DNA of 12,902 nucleotides, taken from positions 1 through 12,902 of the forward strand of contig DSAV01000068.1 of the NCBI GenBank assembly GCA_011046295.1, given 5' to 3'. This document shows positions 7,038 to 12,902 of this stretch, one piece after another (position 1 is the first letter of the stretch; every line of letters starts with the position of its first letter). A model generated the notes under the pieces. That model was not told where the DNA came from, made no database searches, and worked only from the letters and a program-made list of their open reading frames with translations. Made by a program: the position numbers and the translations under genes. This DNA comes from Deltaproteobacteria bacterium (GTDB lineage Bacteria > Desulfobacterota > Syntrophia > Syntrophales > Smithellaceae).

Positions 7038-8612
7038 ATGAAGAACAATCATGATAATGTAACTATTACCAAAAAAGATTTTGACGCGGTTATTTTCGAC
7101 CTCGACGGTGTGGTCACAAAAACAATGTCCACGCACGCGGCGGCCTGGAAAAAAGCTTTTGACGATTTTCTTGCCCGGCACAAAGATAGTAATCCAGCGG
7201 CGGAAGAACCGTTTAACATAGAAAAAGACTACATGATTTATGTGGACGGCAAACCCCGCCTGGAAGGCATAAAAAGTTTTTTACAGTCGCGAAATATAAA
7301 TTTACCCGAAGGCAATCCGAAAGACGCGCCGGGTTTCACGAGCATTCACGCCATCGGAAATCTTAAAAACGGCTATTTCCTGGAACAAATAAAGAAACGA
7401 GGCGTGGAAGTGTATCAAAGCACGCTGGAGTTTATCCGTAAATTAAAAGCGCAGGGAATCAAAACGGGAATTATTTCTTCGAGCAAGAACTGCGCTCTCA
7501 TTTTGGATAGTTCCGGCCTGGCAGAAATGTTTGATGTGCGCGTGGACGGTGTTGATTTGATAAAGCTCAAAATACCCGGCAAACCCGCGCCGGACATGTT
7601 TGAGGAAGCAGCCCGGCAGCTGGGCGTAGAACCTTCTCGTACCGCGGTCGTGGAAGACGCCGTATCCGGCGTCGAGGCGGCGAAGGCGGGTAATTTCGGC
7701 CTGGTTATCGGCATTGCCCGGCTGGACAATAAAAAAGACCTTCTGAATTACGGAGCTCATGTTGTCGTTAATGACGCCTCCGAAATATCCGTGGAGGAAG
7801 ATACCAAGACAGCGCCGCAGCTCCCCTCAGCGATCGATAATTTTGCCCAAATCAAGAAACTGGCCGCGGCAAAGCGCGTTGCCATTTTTCTCGACTACGA
7901 CGGCACCCTGACGCCTATCGTGGACACGCCGGAGAAGGCGATTCTATCGCCCGAAATGCGCAAGACTGTCATAGATTTATCCCAGCGCTGCCCGGTGGGC
8001 ATTATCAGCGGCCGCGATATGCAAAACGTAAAAAATCTCGTGGATATTGACTCTCTCATTTACGCGGGAAGCCACGGCTTCGAAATAACGGGCCCCTCCG
8101 GCATAAAGGAGTCAAGCTCCAAAGGAATGCCCTTTTTGCCGATTCTGGATGAGGCCGAAAAAGAGCTTTGCGCGGCGATCGGTCATATCAAAGGATTGCT
8201 CGTGGAAAGAAAAAAATTCGCTATCGCCGTCCATTACCGCCTGGTCGACCCCGCGGAAGTTCCCGATATTGAACATACAATCGACGAGGTGTCAAAGCGA
8301 CATAAAGAACTGCGCAAGGCCTACGGCAAAAAAGTATTCGAGCTTCAGCCGAATATCGACTGGCATAAGGGAAAAGCGCTGTTGTTTTTGCTCGAAGCGC
8401 TGGGTTTGGATGATGATTCTGTACTGCCTGTTTATATCGGCGACGATGTGACGGACGAAGACGCCCTCCGAGCCCTTAAGGATAAGGGCATCGGAATCGT
8501 CGTCTGGGACAAGCCCTTTCCCACCGCCGCGAAGTACTCGCTAAAAAATACGGATGAAGTGCGAAAGCTGCTTTCCATGTTCATCCCCCTGTGCGGAGGC
8601 GCTCATGAATAA
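7038..8612 (+). CDS. Beta-phosphoglucomutase-like HAD domain fused to trehalose-6-phosphate phosphatase
   Basis: 524 residues with two HAD phosphatase-fold domains in tandem. Domain 1 (about 14-255) is of the beta-phosphoglucomutase type: nucleophile and acid/base Asp21 and Asp23 in FDLDGV, the following HAAAW, Lys182 in GKPAPDMF, and metal ligands Glu206/Asp207 in VVEDAVSGVEAA. Such enzymes turn beta-glucose 1-phosphate into glucose 6-phosphate. Domain 2 (about 270-515) is OtsB-like: Asp286 and Asp288 in LDYDGTLTP, GIISGRD, and GDDVTDEDA (Asp469/Asp470). It should release trehalose from trehalose 6-phosphate. Both sets of catalytic residues look intact. The stop overlaps the start of the GH65 gene by eight bases, so the two are translationally coupled. 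The beta-glucose 1-phosphate made by an inverting GH65 phosphorylase is the natural substrate for domain 1. No trehalose-6-phosphate synthase is visible in the window. The fusion and family calls are firm; the exact sugar specificity is inferred. Confidence 0.92.
   Translation: MKNNHDNVTITKKDFDAVIFDLDGVVTKTMSTHAAAWKKAFDDFLARHKDSNPAAEEPFNIEKDYMIYVDGKPRLEGIKSFLQSRNINLPEGNPKDAPGFTSIHAIGNLKNGYFLEQIKKRGVEVYQSTLEFIRKLKAQGIKTGIISSSKNCALILDSSGLAEMFDVRVDGVDLIKLKIPGKPAPDMFEEAARQLGVEPSRTAVVEDAVSGVEAAKAGNFGLVIGIARLDNKKDLLNYGAHVVVNDASEISVEEDTKTAPQLPSAIDNFAQIKKLAAAKRVAIFLDYDGTLTPIVDTPEKAILSPEMRKTVIDLSQRCPVGIISGRDMQNVKNLVDIDSLIYAGSHGFEITGPSGIKESSSKGMPFLPILDEAEKELCAAIGHIKGLLVERKKFAIAVHYRLVDPAEVPDIEHTIDEVSKRHKELRKAYGKKVFELQPNIDWHKGKALLFLLEALGLDDDSVLPVYIGDDVTDEDALRALKDKGIGIVVWDKPFPTAAKYSLKNTDEVRKLLSMFIPLCGGAHE
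8595..8599 (+). promoter_or_regulatory. Ribosome binding site inside the upstream gene, fixing the GH65 start
   Basis: GGAGG lies five bases before ATG 8605 and within the last codons of the upstream phosphatase gene. It favours 8605 over the in-frame ATG at 8554, which would add 17 Cys- and Pro-rich residues read out of frame from the phosphatase C-terminus. Confidence 0.85.
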
Positions 8613-11025
8613 CGCGTGGCATCTTGTATATGATTCGTTTGACCCGGCCGAAGAAATGCTCCGGGAAGCTCTGTGCACCCTCGGCAACGGCTATTTCGCG
8701 ATTAGAGGCGCGGCCTGCGAAACACAGGCGGATGATGTTCACTATCCGGGCACATATCTCGCGGGCGGCTACAACAGATTAAAAACGGAAATATCCGGTC
8801 ATATAGTGGAAAATGAAGACCTGGTCAACATGCCCAATGGCTTGCTTCTGAAATTCAAAATCGAAGGCGGTGACTGGTTCAAACTCAGTAAGGCGGAAAT
8901 TCTTTCCTACCGTCAGGAACTGGATATCAAACAGGGTATCCTCACTCGGTCAGTACGTTTTCGCGACAAACTAAAAAGAGAAACTTCTTTTATTTGCCGT
9001 CGCATCGTTCACATGGGCAATATGCACATAGCCGCGATGGAGGCAACGATCACGCCGGAAAACTGGTCAGGTAAAATTCATATACACAGCGCCCTTGACG
9101 GCACGGTAATTAACGCGGGGGTCGCCCGTTACCGAAAACTTAACAGCAAACACCTCAATCCTCTGGAAACAGGAACATGCGGCGAAGACAGCTTGTATCT
9201 GGTAGTCGAAACAAATCAATCCCGTATCCGCGTCGCCCTGGCGCAAAAAACCAATTTATTCGTGGACGGAAAAATACAAAATCCCATAAGACGGGTATCG
9301 GAAGAAGAAGGTTATATCGCTCATGACATGGATATTGCCGTCACTGAAGGAACTCCGGTCAAAATCGAAAAAATCTTTACCCTTTACACTTCGCGGGATT
9401 GCGCCATTTCCGAGGCGTCTTTGGACGCCCGTGAGACATTGAATCATACTACTACTTTCGCCGAATTGTTGGAGAGTCACACGCTTTCCTGGCGTCACCT
9501 GTGGAACAGGTTTGATATTTGCGTCGCGGACGGCCCGCGCACGCATATGATTATCCACCTGCATCTATTCCATCTTCTGCAAACCGCATCCTTTCATTCC
9601 GTTCCCCTGGATGTCGGCATACCCGCGCGCGGCTGGCACGGAGAAGCGTACCGTGGTCACATTTTCTGGGATGAAATTTATATTTTCCCCCTTCTGACCA
9701 TACGCACCCCGGAAATAGCCAGGTCACTGCTGCTGTACCGTTACCGCCGCTTGCACCAGGCGCGGCTGGCGGCCCGGGCAGAAGGATTCCGCGGCGCGAT
9801 GTATCCCTGGCAAAGTTCCAGCAACGGACGGGAAGAAACGCAGCAGTTGCACCTGAACCCGAAATCCGGGCGCTGGCTTCCGGATAATACTCACCTGCAG
9901 CGCCACTCCAACGCGGCGATTGCCTATAATATCTGGCAGTATTTCGAAGTAACTCATGATCTTGCTTTCCTGTCCAAATATGGCGCGGAGATGCTGCTGG
10001 AAATAGCCCGTTTTCTGGCCAGCATCACGACATTCAGCAAAAAACGCAAGCGCTTCGAAATCAGAAACGTCATGGGCCCGGATGAATACCACGATAAATA
10101 TCCCGGCGCTGAAACAGCCGGCCTCAATAATAACGCTTATACAAATTTTATGACCGTATGGGTATTGCGCAGCGCCATTAAATGTCTCAACATTCTGGGC
10201 AGTAAAAGAAAAGAAGAGATTTGCGAGTCGTTGAATCTCTTGCCCGAAGAACTGGAACACTGGCATAAAATTATTTCAAGGATGTATATCCCCTTTCAGG
10301 ATGAAGGCATTATCAGCCAGTTTGAGGGTTACAATGATTTGCGGGAATTTGACTGGGAAGGCTACCGCGCGAAATACAAAGACATTCACCGCCTGGACCG
10401 TATACTGGAAGCGGAGGGGGATTCTGCCAACAATTATAAAGCCTCCAAGCAGGCCGATGTACTGATGCTGTTTTACCTTTTCTCCGCGGAAGAGCTGGTG
10501 GAGATTTTCCGCGGAATGGGCTATAAATTCAAACCGGACACCATTCCGGCTAATATTGACTACTACCTGCAGCGCACGTCGAACGGCTCCACGCTGAGCA
10601 ATGTTGTCCACTCCTGGGTTCTGGCTCGTTCCGACCGTACACGTTCCTGGTGCCTTTTGAAAGAAGCGCTGGAAAGCGACATTTCCGATGTCCAGGGCGG
10701 CACAACCGGAGAAGGAATACACCTGGGCGCCATGGCCGGCGCCGTGGATATCGTTCAGCGATGCTTTACCGGCATCGAGTTCCGCAACAACATCCTTTAT
10801 TTCAATCCGGACATTCCGGAGGAATTAAAGAGCATCTCCATGACCATCCGCTACCGGGAAAACTGGCTGGCAGTAACGTGCGATCGGGAAACATTGAAGA
10901 TTGCCTCGGAAAGATGCGCCGTTGGCGTAATCATGATTGGTTTCCGCGATAATGTGCACATACTAGAACCGGGTAATTCGCTCGTTTTCGATATTGTTAA
11001 AGGGATTTTAAAGCTTGAAGTATAA
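8605..11025 (+). CDS. Glycoside hydrolase family 65 disaccharide phosphorylase (trehalose/maltose/kojibiose type)
   Basis: 806 residues, typical for GH65. An N-terminal beta-sandwich (about 1-270, including TLGNGYFAIRG and YPGTYLAGGYN) leads into an (alpha/alpha)6 barrel and a C-terminal beta region. Visible family motifs are RGHIFWDE (Trp355, Asp356, Glu357), YPWQSSSNGREET, GPDEYHDKYPG with the general-acid Glu494, KQADV (Lys615, Gln616) and the phosphate-binding GGTTGEGIHLG (about 698-708). Family enzymes mostly cleave alpha-linked glucose disaccharides with inorganic phosphate, giving beta-glucose 1-phosphate plus glucose. Presence of the phosphate-site motif favours phosphorylase over hydrolase. 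The coupled upstream gene carries a beta-phosphoglucomutase and an OtsB domain, so trehalose is the leading substrate, but maltose or kojibiose cannot be excluded because specificity depends on loops I cannot score. No signal peptide is seen, so it should be cytoplasmic. Confidence 0.9.
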   Translation: MNNAWHLVYDSFDPAEEMLREALCTLGNGYFAIRGAACETQADDVHYPGTYLAGGYNRLKTEISGHIVENEDLVNMPNGLLLKFKIEGGDWFKLSKAEILSYRQELDIKQGILTRSVRFRDKLKRETSFICRRIVHMGNMHIAAMEATITPENWSGKIHIHSALDGTVINAGVARYRKLNSKHLNPLETGTCGEDSLYLVVETNQSRIRVALAQKTNLFVDGKIQNPIRRVSEEEGYIAHDMDIAVTEGTPVKIEKIFTLYTSRDCAISEASLDARETLNHTTTFAELLESHTLSWRHLWNRFDICVADGPRTHMIIHLHLFHLLQTASFHSVPLDVGIPARGWHGEAYRGHIFWDEIYIFPLLTIRTPEIARSLLLYRYRRLHQARLAARAEGFRGAMYPWQSSSNGREETQQLHLNPKSGRWLPDNTHLQRHSNAAIAYNIWQYFEVTHDLAFLSKYGAEMLLEIARFLASITTFSKKRKRFEIRNVMGPDEYHDKYPGAETAGLNNNAYTNFMTVWVLRSAIKCLNILGSKRKEEICESLNLLPEELEHWHKIISRMYIPFQDEGIISQFEGYNDLREFDWEGYRAKYKDIHRLDRILEAEGDSANNYKASKQADVLMLFYLFSAEELVEIFRGMGYKFKPDTIPANIDYYLQRTSNGSTLSNVVHSWVLARSDRTRSWCLLKEALESDISDVQGGTTGEGIHLGAMAGAVDIVQRCFTGIEFRNNILYFNPDIPEELKSISMTIRYRENWLAVTCDRETLKIASERCAVGVIMIGFRDNVHILEPGNSLVFDIVKGILKLEV

Positions 11026-11066
11026 ACAAATAAAAGGCTTAAAAACATTTCAAAAGGAATGATTAA

Positions 11067-12677
11067 ATGAACGCTTTCAGCATTATCGCCGGGCTCATCG
11101 GCGGGCTCGGCTTGTTTATCTACGGCATGCACCTCATGAGCGATTCGCTCAGAAAATTATCTCTTGGGCTGTTACGGTCTCTTCTGGAAAAAATAACCTC
11201 CAACCGCATAAAATCAATGTTTGTCGGCGCTTTTGTGACCGCCCTGATTCAGAGCTCCAGCGCGACCTCTGTAATTCTTATCGGTTTTTTAAATGCCGGT
11301 TTCCTTACGTTGGGCGGGGGCATTGCCATTATGATTGGCGCGAACGTGGGAACAACCATCACCGCGCAGTTAATCGCTTTTAAATTAACCGCTCTCGCTC
11401 CCATTTTCGTTTTCGGCGGAGCTGTCTATTACCTCTTCACAAAAAAAGATAAAAACAAATACAGGGGCCTGGCGGTTTTAGGTTTCGGCATGCTTTTTTT
11501 GGGACTGGCCATGATGAGCATGGCCGTCATGCCGTTTTCCGAAAATGAATCAGTAAAAAACGCTTTTCTTTCCTTCGGAAAGTATCCTTTCCTCGGCATT
11601 TTAACGGGACTTGTTCTGACCATGGCCTGGCAAAGCTCCAGCACCACAACAGGTATGGTCATCGCCTTCGCGTCCGCAGGCTTGCTTGATCTTGCATCAG
11701 CCATTTACATCATCTTCGGCATGGAAATAGGCACCTGCATAACCGCCGTTCTGGCCAGCATCGGCGGAAAAATCGCCAGTAAAAGGCTGGCTTTGAGCCA
11801 TACCATTTTCAATGTCCTCGGCGTGCTTTTTGCCGTCGCGATGGCTCCGCTTTACCTGAAATATGTGCCTATGTTGTCTGACAACATTGCCCGGCAGGTG
11901 GCCAACACGCACACGCTTTTCAATGTATTCAATGCTTTAATTTTTCTGACGTTCGTGCCGCTTCTTAAAAAGCTGGTGACCATAATAATCCCCGGAGAAG
12001 ACTACGTCAAAAAAGAAACCAGGCATCTGGACAATAATCTTCTTTCTCTGCCCCATCTGGCTATAAGGGCGGTAATTAAAGAAATGGTGGCCATGCTCGA
12101 TATTTGTGTCGAGATGCTCAAAAAAGCGCGGAAATGTACCATAGCTTACAACCATAAATTGAGAAATGAAATTTCTTTGGATGAAGAATCCGTGGATGAA
12201 ATGCAAAAGAACATCACCGAATATCTGGTGGAAATAACGAAACACGAACTGCCGGAAAAACATTCCCGTCTAATTCCTGCTCTCCTGCACAGCGTCAACG
12301 ACCTGGAAAAGGTGGGGGATTATTGTGAAGGTATCGTTATTCTCGCCCAGAGAGCTTTTGAAAACAACCTTGCTTTTTCCGACGAGGCGGCAATAGAAAT
12401 CGAAAAACTCTTCGAAAAGACAGAAACACTGATGAAGCAAACCAGAAAGGCGATGCAGGATAACGACCAGACGGCGGCACTCATTACTTTGAATATCGAA
12501 AAGGAACTGGACGAGCTGATAAACCAGTACAAGCTCAATCATATAAAACGGCTGGAAAATAATATTTGCATCAGCAACGCCGGCCTGGTTTTTACCGACA
12601 TTCTGACCGACCTGGAAAGACTAAACGACCATTTATGCAATATCACCAAAGGCATTCTGCATCTGGGGAAAAGGTAG
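11067..12677 (+). CDS. Na+/phosphate cotransporter (NptA/PF02690 type) with PhoU-like C-terminal domain
   Basis: 536 residues. The N-terminal part (about 1-310) is strongly hydrophobic and contains the two inverted-repeat signatures of the type II Na/Pi family, QSSSATS (62-68) and QSSSTTT (189-195), each followed by a Gly-rich helix (IGANVGTTITAQ and FGMEIGTCITAV). The C-terminal part (about 330-536) is hydrophilic, charged and helical, as in the PhoU-like domains attached to many bacterial members. It should import phosphate, or another oxyanion, with sodium across the inner membrane. AAAAGGA at 11052-11058 precedes the ATG. It begins 41 bases after the GH65 stop with no terminator, so co-transcription is likely and would supply phosphate to the phosphorylase. 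No pst or phoR genes are visible. Length and domain order are normal for the family. Confidence 0.92.
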   Translation: MNAFSIIAGLIGGLGLFIYGMHLMSDSLRKLSLGLLRSLLEKITSNRIKSMFVGAFVTALIQSSSATSVILIGFLNAGFLTLGGGIAIMIGANVGTTITAQLIAFKLTALAPIFVFGGAVYYLFTKKDKNKYRGLAVLGFGMLFLGLAMMSMAVMPFSENESVKNAFLSFGKYPFLGILTGLVLTMAWQSSSTTTGMVIAFASAGLLDLASAIYIIFGMEIGTCITAVLASIGGKIASKRLALSHTIFNVLGVLFAVAMAPLYLKYVPMLSDNIARQVANTHTLFNVFNALIFLTFVPLLKKLVTIIIPGEDYVKKETRHLDNNLLSLPHLAIRAVIKEMVAMLDICVEMLKKARKCTIAYNHKLRNEISLDEESVDEMQKNITEYLVEITKHELPEKHSRLIPALLHSVNDLEKVGDYCEGIVILAQRAFENNLAFSDEAAIEIEKLFEKTETLMKQTRKAMQDNDQTAALITLNIEKELDELINQYKLNHIKRLENNICISNAGLVFTDILTDLERLNDHLCNITKGILHLGKR

Positions 12678-12738
12678 TTTTTTTTCGATGGTCAAGCAGT
12701 GAGTGTCGTGGATTTATAAAATTACCGCTTAAAATGCG

Positions 12739-12902
12739 TTATTTGTCTATCTGAAGAATGTGATATTCGACTCTACTGTGCGGATAGAGGTTTTTCATAA
12801 TCCTGGTGTAACGCCGGAGTTGTTCATCGTATTTCTGCCTTAGCCCTCTCAGTGAACCGGATTTGTAATCAATGATGGTAACCAGGTCATCAGATAGAAT
12901 CA
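12739..12902 (-). CDS. C-terminal end of a PD-(D/E)XK nuclease domain, AddA/RecB-like helicase-nuclease (partial)
   Basis: Only the last 53 residues lie in the window; the gene enters from the right edge and ends at TAA (12741-12739 on the minus strand). The visible peptide holds TIIDYKSG, the (D/E)-x-K active-site strand of PD-(D/E)XK nucleases, then QLRRYTRIMKNLYP, matching the Q-x3-Y helix that follows in AddA, RecB and Cas4-like domains, then a short beta strand and the stop. In AddA-type double-strand-break helicase-nucleases this motif sits close to the C-terminus, as here. It is transcribed towards the phosphate transporter, with 61 bases between the stops. A different RecB-family nuclease is possible since the helicase part is out of view. 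Confidence 0.72.
   Translation of the reverse strand, partial: ILSDDLVTIIDYKSGSLRGLRQKYDEQLRRYTRIMKNLYPHSRVEYHILQIDK

Noticed and set aside
12678..12685. Run of eight T after the phosphate transporter as a terminator
   Set aside because: No stable hairpin precedes it that I could find; it may contribute to termination but is not a supported intrinsic terminator.
1..12902. CRISPR array, insertion sequence, tRNA/rRNA or prophage
   Set aside because: No direct-repeat array, terminal inverted repeats, transposase motifs, cloverleaf or rRNA sequence was seen on reading both strands.

Overview
The window reads as a piece of a strictly anaerobic bacterial chromosome with roughly even base composition. 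A selenocysteine formate dehydrogenase, a NuoF-GltD fusion and an oxalate/formate-type carrier together suggest a syntrophic, sulfate-reducing or acetogenic lineage. My best guess is Desulfobacterota of the Syntrophales (Syntrophus/Smithella) type. This rests on gene content only; I could not run any search.

Block 1 (about 1-6662, + strand) is a formate-metabolism operon that starts before the window. It holds (i) the 3' 2.58 kb of a flavoprotein in which a NuoF/HydB-like NADH module is fused to a GltD/NfnB-like NADPH module. Next is (ii) a 900-residue molybdenum or tungsten formate dehydrogenase with a NuoG-like N-terminal iron-sulfur region. Its codon 358 is an in-frame UGA, followed by a textbook bacterial SECIS hairpin, so it is one selenoprotein gene and not two ORFs. 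Last is (iii) an OFA-family MFS carrier. Gaps are 36 and 47 bases with no terminator between genes, and a strong intrinsic terminator lies at 6752-6793. The proposed flow is formate -> Mo/W-Sec site -> Fe-S wire -> flavin module -> NAD(H), with NADP(H) and/or ferredoxin as further partners. That would make it a candidate electron-bifurcating or confurcating formate dehydrogenase-transhydrogenase.

The spacer 6663-7037 is AT-rich. It carries the terminator, a perfect 12-bp palindrome, a second AT-rich dyad and a plausible sigma70 promoter for the next block.

Block 2 (7038-12677, + strand) is an alpha-glucan disaccharide/trehalose and phosphate operon. It contains a beta-phosphoglucomutase-like HAD domain fused to trehalose-6-phosphate phosphatase (524 aa), a GH65 disaccharide phosphorylase (806 aa) overlapping it by 8 bases, and a Na+/phosphate cotransporter with a PhoU-like tail. 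The first two genes laid end to end reproduce the domain order and nearly the length of the single mycobacterial protein Rv2006 (OtsB1). Phosphate import fits a phosphorolytic enzyme.

At the right edge (12739-12902, - strand) is the C-terminal end of a convergent gene. Its visible 53 residues look like the nuclease tail of an AddA/RecB-type PD-(D/E)XK protein.
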